From Jhaorihella thermophila (GTDB taxonomy: Bacteria > Pseudomonadota > Alphaproteobacteria > Rhodobacterales > Rhodobacteraceae): DNA of 64,000 nucleotides. Position numbers and translations under genes: made by a program. The notes beneath the pieces are model-generated. The model did no database searches, was not told where the DNA came from, and was given only the letters and a program-made list of their open reading frames with translations. Location: NCBI RefSeq assembly GCF_900108275.1, contig NZ_FNVD01000001.1, forward strand, positions 1 to 64,000. The letters are read 5' to 3'. This document shows, piece by piece, positions 7,781-16,836 of the stretch (position 1 is the first letter of the stretch; each line of letters begins with the position of its first letter).

Positions 7781-9169
7781 ATGGTGTATGTTGACAAGCT
7801 GTTGAAAATGAACAGCAAGTGGTTGCGTGGTGATCTGCTGGAACGGCAGCTGAAGGATTATTTCGCCAACACGAAGAACCTGATGCTGCAACGCCAATCG
7901 ATTTTTTTCGCGGCGACGACCCTGACCGCCTTCTACTTCGATCCGGTCATTTCGTTCATGTGCTACGGTCTGGTTCTGCTGACCGAAGCGATCGATCTGT
8001 TCCTGACGCGTCGGGTCGACAAATGGAAGGACGGTGATCCGGCCAAGGCGCGCATGTTCCTTCTTTGGGCGGTGGTGAATACTGTCTTCAGCGCTGTTGC
8101 GATCTCGTTGTTCGTCATCCTGATCGCGGTTCAGGAAGGGGACGACGGGCACTTCACCCCCCTGTTCTTTCTCTTTGCCGCGGCGGTGTTCGCGGCCATG
8201 TACAACCATCAGCTCGTGCCGGCGCTTATTCTGCGGCTGTCCATCTATGCCGGTGCCTTTCTGTTCATCGCGCTTCTCGATATCTGGCGCTACAGCCCGC
8301 CGATCGATTCCGAACCCTGGCTGCGGTTCTTCACGGTCATCTTCGTGATGTATTTCGTGGTCGATTGTTCGTTCATGTTCCTGCAACTGTATCGGAGCAA
8401 CCTGAGACAGATGGAACGGCTGCGCCGCGAACATCAGAAGGCGATGGCCGCCTACAAGGTCAAGTCCCAGTTCGTCTCCGTGGTCAGCCACGAGCTGCGC
8501 ACGCCGCTGACCTCGATCAAGGGATCGCTGGATCTGCTGAACTCGGGCGCGATGGGGCCGGTGCCCGAGACCATGAAGCCGCTGATCGACCTCGCCGGCA
8601 AGAACAGCCAGCGCCTGGCCACGCTGATCAATGACATCCTCGACTTCCAGAAGATCGAGGCTGGCGAAATGACCTACAATTTCGATGCGCTGGAGGTGCG
8701 AAAACTGGTGGTCGACGCGGTCGAAACGAACAGGGGCTACGGAGATTCGCTGAACGTTTCGTTCAAGCTGGATCTGCCCGAGGAGGACGACGGCGCCAAG
8801 GTTCTGGGTGACGAGACGCGGTTGATGCAGGTTCTGTCGAACATCCTGTCCAATGCGGCCAAGTTTTCGCCTGAAGGCGGCGAGGTGACGGTGGGCTATC
8901 GGATCCTGGGTTCGACCGTGCGGATCTTTGTCGAAGATCACGGCGAAGGCATTCCCGAGAACTCCAAGCACAAGGTGTTCGACCGCTTTACGCAGGTGGA
9001 CAGCTCGGATCAGCGCAAGGTCGGCGGCACCGGGCTTGGCATGAATATCTCGAAACAGATCGTCGAACAGCACAATGGCGAGATCGACTACGTCAGCGAA
9101 CTGGGGGTCGGGACAGTCTTCTTCGTGACGCTGGATCTGCTGGAAGAAAGTGAGTCGCTCGCCGCGTGA
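7781..9169 (+). CDS. Membrane sensor histidine kinase
   Basis: A 462-residue sensor kinase. The N-terminal half (about residues 40-205) has around six hydrophobic membrane segments and no obvious extracytoplasmic sensor domain. A HisKA domain follows with the phosphoaccepting His237 in VVSHELRTPLTS, then a HATPase domain with an N-box (NAAKFSPEG) and G-boxes (DHGEGIPE, GGTGLGMNIS). It would autophosphorylate and pass phosphate to a response regulator that is not in this window. The ATG at 7781 was chosen because AGGGAAAG lies just upstream. The next gene, 200 bases on, is a LuxI-type autoinducer synthase, which suggests a link to cell-density signalling; that is inference. Confidence 0.88.
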   Translation: MVYVDKLLKMNSKWLRGDLLERQLKDYFANTKNLMLQRQSIFFAATTLTAFYFDPVISFMCYGLVLLTEAIDLFLTRRVDKWKDGDPAKARMFLLWAVVNTVFSAVAISLFVILIAVQEGDDGHFTPLFFLFAAAVFAAMYNHQLVPALILRLSIYAGAFLFIALLDIWRYSPPIDSEPWLRFFTVIFVMYFVVDCSFMFLQLYRSNLRQMERLRREHQKAMAAYKVKSQFVSVVSHELRTPLTSIKGSLDLLNSGAMGPVPETMKPLIDLAGKNSQRLATLINDILDFQKIEAGEMTYNFDALEVRKLVVDAVETNRGYGDSLNVSFKLDLPEEDDGAKVLGDETRLMQVLSNILSNAAKFSPEGGEVTVGYRILGSTVRIFVEDHGEGIPENSKHKVFDRFTQVDSSDQRKVGGTGLGMNISKQIVEQHNGEIDYVSELGVGTVFFVTLDLLEESESLAA

Positions 9170-9372
9170 TTCCGCTGCGCGGGGAGAACTGCGAATTGTT
9201 CTCTTGCCACAACGACTTTGGGCGGAAAATTGCCGCTTTTCCCAAGAGTGTTGCGTCATTGCACGACTCGCGCCTTGATTGAGCGAATTTGGCGAAACTT
9301 TGGCAAAAACGGGTAGACATGGGGGCAGGGCTTCGGTTCTGATCGTGGAAAAGAACGCGATGAGAGCAGGCC

Positions 9373-10149
9373 ATGAAGCATTCGAGGCAGCCGTCCGGGC
9401 AAGGGGCGGCAGCGTTGGCATTTCCGGAACTGACCCCGGTCGAACCTTCGGCGCGCCGGGCCCGAGGGCACCCGTTGGGCGAAAGCTCCGAGATCCGGGT
9501 GCGGCCCAAGGGCCTGCCCAAACCCGGTCGCCAGCCGGATTCCAAGATACGGGGACATCTGCGCGCCAGTGTCCTGTCGTTTACCAACATGCACGAATAC
9601 GGCGAGTTGCTGGTCAACTACCTGCGGGCGCGACATGAGGTGTTCATCGAGCGGCTCAAGTGGAACGTTCCCGAAACCGAGGGCATGGAATTCGACCAGT
9701 ATGACACGCCGATGTGCCGCTGGGCGATCGTCCACGAATATGGCGAGGTTCTGGCCGGCGTCCGCATGATGCCGACCACGGCGAAATGCGGCATCTACAC
9801 CTATATGCTGCGCGACGCCCAGCGCGGTCTTCTGGAAGGCATTCCCAACGACGTCCTGTTCTTCGAAGCCCCCGTCGAAAATCGCGTGTGGGAAGCCTCG
9901 CGGCTGTTCATCACCGATGCTGTCCCGGCGCATCGGCGCCATGTGGTGCAGGCGATGCTGATGGAGCAGATGAGCAGCATCGCGCTGCAAAACGGCGCGA
10001 CTCATGTGATCGGCATCGTTCCGGCCGTGTTTTCCCGCTGGTTGCGGCGGTTGGGGCTGGACGCCGTTCCGGTCGGCCCCCGGTTTCAGATCGACGGCAC
10101 GTCCAGTCAGGCCGCATTGTTCGCGGCCAGTCAGATGGTCCTGAACTGA
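9373..10149 (+). CDS. LuxI-type acyl-homoserine-lactone synthase, orphan
   Basis: A 258-residue protein whose last 190 residues match the LuxI fold, which makes acyl-homoserine lactones from SAM and acyl-ACP. All the usual invariant residues are visible: Arg87, Phe91, Trp97, Glu106-x-Asp108-x2-Asp111 (EFDQYD), Arg131, Glu174 and Arg177 (WEASRLF). About 65 low-complexity residues precede the core, longer than in classic LuxI (about 200 residues), so the true start may be later. No LuxR-type receptor gene lies in the window. The neighbour is a histidine kinase on the same strand. Substrate and signal cannot be predicted from sequence. Confidence 0.8.
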   Translation: MKHSRQPSGQGAAALAFPELTPVEPSARRARGHPLGESSEIRVRPKGLPKPGRQPDSKIRGHLRASVLSFTNMHEYGELLVNYLRARHEVFIERLKWNVPETEGMEFDQYDTPMCRWAIVHEYGEVLAGVRMMPTTAKCGIYTYMLRDAQRGLLEGIPNDVLFFEAPVENRVWEASRLFITDAVPAHRRHVVQAMLMEQMSSIALQNGATHVIGIVPAVFSRWLRRLGLDAVPVGPRFQIDGTSSQAALFAASQMVLN

Positions 10150-10156
10150 AGCGTTG

Positions 10157-11524
10157 TCACTCGGCCGGTATCGCGCCGACCAGGGGCAGGGCGAACCTCC
10201 AGAAGCGCAGGGACAGCAGGATGCCGGCACAGCCTAGGCCCAGAACGAGGCCCAGCCAGACTCCGATGCCGTCAAACCCGAAGGTGAACCCCAGAAGATA
10301 GGAGGCCGGGATCCCTACCGCCCAATAGGCCAGCGCGGCGATCACCATGGGCACGGCGGTATCCTGCACCCCGCGCAGCAGGCCCAGCGCGATGACTTGC
10401 GCCCCGTCCACCAGCTGAAACAGGGCCGCCACAGCCAGCAGTCCGACGCCGATGGCCAGGATTTCGGGGCGGTCCGGGTCGTCGGCATCCATGAACAGCG
10501 ACAACAGCGTCTCGGGGATCGTGAGAAAGAGCGTGATCGTCGCCGCGGCCATGGCCAGGGACATGCCCGTCACCACTGCTGCGCCCCGCGCCATGTGTTC
10601 GCGGTCGCGGCGGCCATAGGCGTTGCCGGCGCGAACGGTTGCGACGTTGCTCAGCCCCAGATGGACCATGAAGGTGGTGCTTGCCAGCTGCACCGCGATG
10701 CCGTGCGCGGCCAGCGGGATCGTCCCAAGCCACCCCATCATCAGCGCCGAGGCGGTGAACAGGCTGGTTTCGCTCAGGCTGGTCAGGCCGATCGGCAGGC
10801 CCAGCCGGAACACCCGCGCCAGCATCTCGCCATCGGGGCGCCACAGGCGCCGGAACAGGTCGTGCTGGGGCAGGGCGCGCAGGGTGTAGGCCACGACCGC
10901 GATCAGCGACACCGCCTGGGTCACGATCGACGCAATCGCCGCCCCGGCCAGCCCCAGCCGCGGCGCGCCCCACTGGCCGAAGATCAGCGCATAATTCGCC
11001 GCCGCGTTGACCAGGGCGGCGATGACCATGATGGCCAGCACCGTCCGAGTCCGCTCCAGCGCCGCGAGGTAGGATTTCAGAACCATGACCAGCAGCGCCG
11101 GAAACATGCCCCAGCCGGCGATGCGCAGATAGTCGCCCGCCATCGCCGCGACCTGCGGTTTCTGGCCCAGCGCGCGAAGGATCGGTTCGGACCACCACAG
11201 CGCCGGCATCACCGCCACCGCATATCCGATCGACAGCCACAGCCCCATGCGAGTGGACCTGCGAATACTGGTTTCGTCGCCTTCCGCCTCGGCCGCTGCC
11301 ACCAGCGGCATCACCGCCCAGCCAAAGCCCGAGCCCATCAGGAACAGCACGAAAAAATAGCTGCTGGCCAGCGTCACCGCGGCCAGCGCCTCGACGCTGA
11401 ACCACCCCAGCATCACCGTGTCGGTCAGCCCGATCGCCAGCTGCGCCAGGTGTCCGCCGATCAGGGGCAGCCCCAGCGTGACGACTGCGCGCACATGCCC
11501 CAGATATGTCATTCGCCGATCCAT
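10157..11524 (-). CDS. MATE-family multidrug/Na+ efflux transporter (NorM-like)
   Basis: A 455-residue inner-membrane protein with about 12 hydrophobic segments in two similar halves, as in MATE transporters, which export cationic drugs or metabolites in exchange for Na+ or H+. The N-terminal ITLGLPL-type motif (VTLGLPLIGGHLAQLAIGLTDTVMLG) and the matching repeat in the second half (FRLGLPIGLTSLSETSLFTASALMMG) support the call. Length is normal for the family. It converges on the LuxI gene with only 7 bases between stops. The substrate is unknown. A second, more DinF-like MATE protein is encoded at 58014-59345. Confidence 0.9.
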   Translation of the reverse strand: MDRRMTYLGHVRAVVTLGLPLIGGHLAQLAIGLTDTVMLGWFSVEALAAVTLASSYFFVLFLMGSGFGWAVMPLVAAAEAEGDETSIRRSTRMGLWLSIGYAVAVMPALWWSEPILRALGQKPQVAAMAGDYLRIAGWGMFPALLVMVLKSYLAALERTRTVLAIMVIAALVNAAANYALIFGQWGAPRLGLAGAAIASIVTQAVSLIAVVAYTLRALPQHDLFRRLWRPDGEMLARVFRLGLPIGLTSLSETSLFTASALMMGWLGTIPLAAHGIAVQLASTTFMVHLGLSNVATVRAGNAYGRRDREHMARGAAVVTGMSLAMAAATITLFLTIPETLLSLFMDADDPDRPEILAIGVGLLAVAALFQLVDGAQVIALGLLRGVQDTAVPMVIAALAYWAVGIPASYLLGFTFGFDGIGVWLGLVLGLGCAGILLSLRFWRFALPLVGAIPAE

Positions 11525-11642
11525 CAGTCCCGATTACGGGCGGCGCGGCAGCGTGGCAAGAGCCGTTTGCCCTGGCCCGAAAAGACAGGCGGCGGTCGGC
11601 CCCCGGAGCCGCCGCCGCCTACCCCTCCCCGTCAGGGCCGGA

Positions 11643-12668
11643 CTATCTGTTCAGCCGCTGATCCGGGTGCAGGGCCGCGCCGAGGATATGGTCGGCGCGG
11701 TGAATGACATGGTGAGCCTGTCCCACGATCAACGGGTCGGGCTGGCCCACGACCTCTTCATCCTTGTCCGGATAATCCAGCGATGCAAGGAAATGCTTCA
11801 TGCAGTTGATCCGGGCGCGCTTCTTGTCGTTCGACTTGATGATGGTCCAGGGCGCGTCGGCGGTGTCGGTATAGAAGAACATCGCCTCCTTGGCCTCGGT
11901 GTAGTCGTCCCACTTGTCGAGGCTGGCCTTGTCGATCGGGCTCAGCTTCCACTGTTTCAGCGGGTCGGTCTCCCGGCTCTTGAAGCGGCGCAGCTGTTCG
12001 TCCCGCGTCACCGAGAACCAGTATTTGTAAAGGCGGATGCCCGAGCGCACCAGCATCCGCTCCAGTTCCGGGGTTTCGCGCATGAATTCCAGATATTCGG
12101 TCGGCTTGCAGAAGCCCATCACCCGTTCCACGCCCGCGCGATTGTACCAGGAGCGGTCGTAGAACACCATTTCCCCGCTGGTGGGCAGGTGGGTGATGTA
12201 ACGCTGAAAGAACCACTGGCCGCGTTCTTCGTCGGTGGGCTTGTTCAGCGCCACCACGCGCGCGGTCCGGGGGTTGAGGTGCTCCATGAACCGTTTGATC
12301 GTGCCGCCCTTGCCGGCCGCGTCGCGCCCCTCGAACAGCAGCACGAATTTCTGGCCGGTTTCCTGCGCCCAGAGCTGGACCTTCAGCAACTCGGCCTGAA
12401 GCTTGGCTTTCTCCGCCTCGTATTCGCGGCGGCCCATTTTTTTCTTGTAGGGGTAGACGCCGTTCTCAAAGGCCTCGCGGACGAATTCCTTGCTCGGTTT
12501 CGGCTCTTCGTCCGACTTTTTTCTGGGTGCGGCCGCCGTCCTGGCCTTGGCGGCTGCGGTCTTGTTCGCCGACTCACCCTTCGGTTTGGACCCGTTCACC
12601 TCGGTCGGGGTGACCGGCACGATCTTGTCATCTTCGGGTTTGACGGTTTCGGCGGAAGGTCCAGCCAT
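11643..12668 (-). CDS. ppk2: Polyphosphate kinase 2 (PPK2), copy 1
   Basis: A 341-residue PPK2-family kinase that transfers phosphate between polyphosphate and nucleotides. Walker [10 protein letters not shown] is at residues 114-122, and the Walker B/lid block VFYDRSWYNRAGVE at 168-181, followed by [12 protein letters not shown] and the KKRARINCMKHFL motif. About 65 N-terminal residues are charged, Lys/Ala-rich and probably disordered. A paralogue is at 18270-19136, and the two share almost every core motif. The gene is divergent from the alpha/beta hydrolase at 12800. Confidence 0.92.
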   Translation of the reverse strand: MAGPSAETVKPEDDKIVPVTPTEVNGSKPKGESANKTAAAKARTAAAPRKKSDEEPKPSKEFVREAFENGVYPYKKKMGRREYEAEKAKLQAELLKVQLWAQETGQKFVLLFEGRDAAGKGGTIKRFMEHLNPRTARVVALNKPTDEERGQWFFQRYITHLPTSGEMVFYDRSWYNRAGVERVMGFCKPTEYLEFMRETPELERMLVRSGIRLYKYWFSVTRDEQLRRFKSRETDPLKQWKLSPIDKASLDKWDDYTEAKEAMFFYTDTADAPWTIIKSNDKKRARINCMKHFLASLDYPDKDEEVVGQPDPLIVGQAHHVIHRADHILGAALHPDQRLNR

Positions 12669-12799
12669 GCGCGTTCCTCCTTTTCCTGGTTTGAGGCTTG
12701 TTTCACGGGCTCGCTAACACATGACGCCACGAAACGCTTTGATCGGGGTCAAAAAGGCGAAAAAAACACTCAGCTTTTTCAGACGGGAGGACGCGCGCC

Positions 12800-13705
12800 A
12801 TGAAAGCCGAGATGCGCGAGGAAACGGTCGAGCTGGACGGTCACCCGTTTCATCTTCGCCATTGGGGCGATCCGGTCGCACCGGTCCTGCTGATGCTGCA
12901 CGGGTTCCCCGAATATGGCGGCGGCTGGGGCGACCTGGCCCCGCACCTGGCGCAGCGGTTCCATTGCGTTGCTCCCGACCAGCGCGGATACGGGCGCAGC
13001 TGGGCGCCGCCGGATGTCGGCGACTACGCGACCTCGAAGCTGGTGGGCGACATGGCCGCGCTGATCGGCGCGATGGGCGGCGGGCCGGTCACGGTGCTGG
13101 GGCACGACTGGGGCGCGGCGGTGGCCTACGGGCTGGCCATGTTCCGCCCCGAACTGGTCGAGCGTCTGATCGTCGCCAACGGGGTGCACCCGGTTCCGTT
13201 CCAGCGCGCGATGGCGGCGGGCGGGGCGCAGTCGGCGGCGTCGCAATACATCAATCTGCTGCGGCGGGAGGGGGCGGAGAAAGACCTGGCCGCCAACGAC
13301 TTCGAAAGACTGGTCGAGATGTTCCTGGCTCGTTACCGTGACGGCTGGCTGACCGACGACAAACTGGCCGCATACAAGGCCGAATGGGCGCGGGGCGGAC
13401 GGTTGCGGACCATGCTGAACTGGTATCGCGCCTCGCCGCTGCGGATCGCGCGGCCGGGCGAGCCGCTGACCGATCTGCCCGACCTGCCGCTGGACCGGCT
13501 GCGCGTGCGCTGTCCGCACCTGCTGATCTGGGGCGAGGGCGACACCGCGCTGTTGCCCGAATCGACCGAGGGGCTGGAGGACTTCGCCCCGGATCTGACG
13601 CGTGTCACCGTCAAGGGCGCCGACCATTGGCTGCATCACCAGAAACCGGCCGAGGTCGCGGCGGCGATCCTCGACTGGCTGCCCGAAGGGAAGGAAACCC
13701 CATGA
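12800..13705 (+). CDS. Alpha/beta hydrolase (epoxide-hydrolase-like)
   Basis: A 301-residue alpha/beta-hydrolase. An HGFPEYGGGW oxyanion segment, DQRGYGRS, and the nucleophile elbow GHDWGAAVAYG (Asp in place of Ser, as in epoxide hydrolases and haloalkane dehalogenases) point to that subgroup. The catalytic His is likely in GADHWLHHQKP near the C-terminus. The start has a GGGAGGA site upstream. The stop overlaps the ATG of the following glutathione transferase (ATGA), so the two are translationally coupled and may act together in detoxifying electrophiles. Confidence 0.85.
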   Translation: MKAEMREETVELDGHPFHLRHWGDPVAPVLLMLHGFPEYGGGWGDLAPHLAQRFHCVAPDQRGYGRSWAPPDVGDYATSKLVGDMAALIGAMGGGPVTVLGHDWGAAVAYGLAMFRPELVERLIVANGVHPVPFQRAMAAGGAQSAASQYINLLRREGAEKDLAANDFERLVEMFLARYRDGWLTDDKLAAYKAEWARGGRLRTMLNWYRASPLRIARPGEPLTDLPDLPLDRLRVRCPHLLIWGEGDTALLPESTEGLEDFAPDLTRVTVKGADHWLHHQKPAEVAAAILDWLPEGKETP

Positions 13706-14313
13706 TCGTCGTCCATCACCTGAATCGCTCCCGGTCCCACCGCATCCTGTGGCTGCTGGAGGAGCTGGGCCTCGACTACACGGTGAAACGCTATGAGCGC
13801 GACGCCCGCACCAACCTGGCCCCGCCCGAGCTGCGCGAGGTGCACCCGCTGGGCAAGGCGCCCGTGGTCGAGATGGACGGGCGGCGCATTGCCGAAAGCG
13901 GCGCCATCGTCGAGGCGATCTGCGCCGCCCATGCCCCCCACGTGGTGCCCGAGGCGGGGTCGGACGACTGGCTCACGCATCTGGAGCTCATGCACTTTGC
14001 CGAAGGCTCGGCGATGACGCCGATTCTGCTGAATCTCTATGTCGGGCTGCTGGGCGAGGCCGGCGCGCCGCTGCATCCGCGCATCCAGTCGGAACTGGAC
14101 AGCCATTTCGCCCATATGGAACGGATGCTGCGCCCGTCGGGTCACTTTGTCCTGGATGATCTGTCGGCGGCCGACATCATGTTGAGTTTCCCCGCGGAAA
14201 TCGCGGTGCGGCTGGGGCGCGGGGACGATTTCCCCCGGCTGGCCGCCTTTGTGGACCACATCCGGTCGCGGCCCGCCTACGTGCGCGCGACGGCGGCAGG
14301 GGGCGGAGACTGA
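13702..14313 (+). CDS. Glutathione S-transferase family protein
   Basis: A 203-residue GST. The thioredoxin-like N-terminal domain contains SRSHRILWLLEELGLDY and the cis-Pro loop GKAPVVEMDGRRIAESGAIVE that contacts glutathione; the all-helical C-terminal domain follows. The ATG overlaps the hydrolase stop (ATGA at 13702-13705). Longer upstream extensions in the same frame only overlap the hydrolase and are not used. Pairing with an epoxide-hydrolase-like gene suggests xenobiotic or lipid-peroxide conjugation; the exact substrate is unknown. Confidence 0.88.
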   Translation: MIVVHHLNRSRSHRILWLLEELGLDYTVKRYERDARTNLAPPELREVHPLGKAPVVEMDGRRIAESGAIVEAICAAHAPHVVPEAGSDDWLTHLELMHFAEGSAMTPILLNLYVGLLGEAGAPLHPRIQSELDSHFAHMERMLRPSGHFVLDDLSAADIMLSFPAEIAVRLGRGDDFPRLAAFVDHIRSRPAYVRATAAGGGD

Positions 14314-14384
14314 GCGGCCCCCTTTCCTCGGCGCGGGCGACCTGTCATAATCCGGGCAAAACCGGAAACCAGAGCAGTCAGCCC

Positions 14385-16343
14385 ATGCCAGAGGATCTTT
14401 TGTCCAGCGCCGCGCACGACGACTACAACGCCGCCTCTATCGAGGTGCTCGAAGGGTTGGAGCCGGTCCGCCAGCGGCCCGGCATGTATATCGGCGGCAC
14501 CGATGAACGGGCGCTGCACCACATGGTGGCCGAGATCCTCGACAACGCGATGGACGAGGCCGTGGCCGGCCACGCCAACCGGATCGAGGTGGAGCTGCAC
14601 GCCGATTACGCCGTCACCATCCGCGACAACGGGCGCGGCATTCCGATCGACCCGCATCCCAAGTTTCCCGACAAATCCGCGCTCGAGGTGATCCTGTGCA
14701 CGCTGCATGCGGGCGGCAAGTTCTCGGGCAAGGCCTACCAGACCTCGGGCGGGCTGCACGGGGTGGGCTCGTCGGTGGTCAACGCGCTGTCGGATTCCAT
14801 GGTGGTGCAGGTGGCGCGCAACCGCGAACTGTTCGAGCAGCGGTTTTCCCGCGGCAAACCGCTGGGCCCGGTGCAGAAGGTCGGACAGGCCCCCAATCGG
14901 CGCGGCACCACCGTCACCTTCCACGCCGACGAGGAAATCTTCGGCCATCACCGGTTCAAGCCGAAGCGGCTGTTCACGCTGGCCCGGTCCAAGGCCTATC
15001 TGTTCTCGGGCGTCGAAATCCGCTGGAAATCCGAGATCGACGATGGCGAAACCCCGACCGAGGCGGTGTTCCACTTTCCCGGCGGGCTGGCGGACTATCT
15101 GAAAGAGACGATGAACGGCGCCTCCACCTATGCCGACGCGCCATTTGCCGGCCGGGTGGAGTTCCGCGAGAAATTCGGCGAACCGGGCTATGTGGAATGG
15201 GCGATCAACTGGACGCCGTCGCGCGACGGCTTCACCCAGTCCTATTGCAACACCGTGCCCACGCCCGAAGGCGGCACCCATGTCCAGGGGTTCTGGGCGG
15301 CGATCCTCAAGGGGATCAAGGCCTACGGCGATCTGGTGGGCAACAAGAAGGCCGGCCAGATCACCCGCGACGACCTGATGGGCGGCGGCTGCGCGCTGGT
15401 CAGCTGCTTCATCGCCGATCCGGCCTTTGTCGGCCAGACCAAGGACCGCCTGTCCACCGAATCGGCGGCACGGATGGTGGAACAGTCGGTGCGCGACCAT
15501 TTCGACCACTGGCTGGCCTCGGATACCAAATCTGCCGGCGCGATCCTCGACTTCCTGGTGCTGCGGGCCGAGGAACGGCTGCGCCGCCGGGCGGAAAAGG
15601 AAACCGCCCGCAAGTCCGCCACCAAGAAGCTGCGCCTGCCGGGCAAGCTGGTGGACTGTTCGTCGCAATCGCGCGAGGGCACCGAGATCTTCATCGTCGA
15701 GGGCGACAGCGCCGGCGGTTCGGCCAAAATGGCGCGGGACCGGCGCACGCAGGCGCTCCTGCCGCTGCGCGGCAAGATCCTGAACGTGCTGGGCGCGGCC
15801 TCGTCCAAGCTGGGATCGAACGCCGAGATCCGCGATCTCACCCAGGCGCTGGGCGTGGGGCTGGGGACCAAGTTCAACATCGACGATCTGCGCTATGAAA
15901 AGGTCATCATCATGACCGACGCGGATGTTGACGGGGCGCATATCGCCTCGCTGCTGATGACCTTCTTCTTCACCCAGATGCGGCCGTTGATCGACAAGGG
16001 GCACCTGTATCTGGCCTGCCCGCCGCTCTATCGCCTGACGCAGGGGGCGAAACGGGTCTATGCCCAGGACGAGGCGGAGCGCGACTATTGGCTGGAACGT
16101 GGTCTGGGCGGCAAGGGCCGGATCGACGTGAGCCGGTTCAAGGGTCTGGGCGAGATGGACGCCAAGGATCTGAAGGAAACCACCATGAACCCCGAGACGC
16201 GCAAGCTGATCCGGGTGACGATCGACGAGGATGAGCCCGGAGAAACCGGCGATCTGGTCGAACGGCTGATGGGGAAAAAGCCTGAACTGCGGTTTCAGTA
16301 TATCCAGGAAAACGCCAGATTCGTCGAGGAACTGGACGTCTGA
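14385..16343 (+). CDS. parE: DNA topoisomerase IV subunit B
   Basis: A 652-residue type IIA topoisomerase ATPase subunit that decatenates daughter chromosomes with ParC. The GHKL ATPase domain has EILDNAMDEA, DNGRGIPID and the GGLHGVGSSVVNALS loop. The transducer domain follows, then TOPRIM with EGDSAGGSAKMARDRRTQALLPLRGKILNV and the DADVDGAHI metal site, ending with SRFKGLGEMDAKDL. Length about 650 rather than about 800 residues, and the lack of a GyrB insertion, favour ParE over GyrB. The gene stands alone; parC is not in the window. Confidence 0.93.
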   Translation: MPEDLLSSAAHDDYNAASIEVLEGLEPVRQRPGMYIGGTDERALHHMVAEILDNAMDEAVAGHANRIEVELHADYAVTIRDNGRGIPIDPHPKFPDKSALEVILCTLHAGGKFSGKAYQTSGGLHGVGSSVVNALSDSMVVQVARNRELFEQRFSRGKPLGPVQKVGQAPNRRGTTVTFHADEEIFGHHRFKPKRLFTLARSKAYLFSGVEIRWKSEIDDGETPTEAVFHFPGGLADYLKETMNGASTYADAPFAGRVEFREKFGEPGYVEWAINWTPSRDGFTQSYCNTVPTPEGGTHVQGFWAAILKGIKAYGDLVGNKKAGQITRDDLMGGGCALVSCFIADPAFVGQTKDRLSTESAARMVEQSVRDHFDHWLASDTKSAGAILDFLVLRAEERLRRRAEKETARKSATKKLRLPGKLVDCSSQSREGTEIFIVEGDSAGGSAKMARDRRTQALLPLRGKILNVLGAASSKLGSNAEIRDLTQALGVGLGTKFNIDDLRYEKVIIMTDADVDGAHIASLLMTFFFTQMRPLIDKGHLYLACPPLYRLTQGAKRVYAQDEAERDYWLERGLGGKGRIDVSRFKGLGEMDAKDLKETTMNPETRKLIRVTIDEDEPGETGDLVERLMGKKPELRFQYIQENARFVEELDV

Positions 16344-16836
16344 TCCGGGCAACCGGGGAAAGGGGCGCGAACGGGCGGCCGACGAGGCCGCCTTGTTTCA
16401 TTTTGGCGACTCACGTCAACGACTTGACGCCAAACTGCCCGCGAGGGGCCTGACGTTTGTATCCGGGCCGTGCTGCGGCGGGGCATGGCGGTCGGGCCGG
16501 CGCCGACAGGGCGCCCCAACTCGCGGAGGGTGCGGCCCTCTGGTCACGCTGTCATCCCCGCTCACGGCGATGCTCCCTCCCTCGAAGTTCAAGTTGCGTC
16601 AACGATATGACGGGTTGGCGCCACGCCGTTGCGTCGGGCGACAGTCGAGATGCTGTCGTGACCTTGCAACGATTCTTCGACGATCCGCAACTTGACGGCC
16701 GCCGACCCGCGCCGCCTGTGGCCACAATCGGCGATGATTTCAATATCGGACATGAGCATGGCTTCGGGCCTTTGCCCAAGCCCTTCTTGGTTGGGCTTGG
16801 GTGTCCGGTCGAAATGGGGTCGGTTCTGTTGCCGGA
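16344..16836. other. Non-coding gap between convergent parE and FkbM genes
   Basis: This 493-base stretch has no credible gene. It contains two closely related 16-bp near-palindromes (16414-16429 and 16597-16612) and a perfect 9+9 inverted repeat CCCAAGCCC / GGGCTTGGG (16775-16783, 16793-16801) that could end the leftward FkbM transcript, though it lacks a T tract. Confidence 0.5.
16414..16612. repeat. Pair of 16-bp near-palindromes
   Basis: CGTCAACGACTTGACG (16414-16429) and CGTCAACGATATGACG (16597-16612) agree at 14 of 16 positions. The first has perfect 6-bp arms and the second 5-bp arms. They look like binding sites for a dimeric regulator but sit between two convergent genes, where no promoter for a recognised gene is expected. 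Confidence 0.4.

Noticed and set aside
7700-9421. Very long antisense open frame over the histidine kinase
   Set aside because: It is a high-GC shadow of the kinase gene with His/Arg/Gln-rich nonsense composition; the plus-strand frame has clear HisKA/HATPase motifs. The same applies to the long antisense frames over gyrase-like, Kef, transketolase and purL genes.
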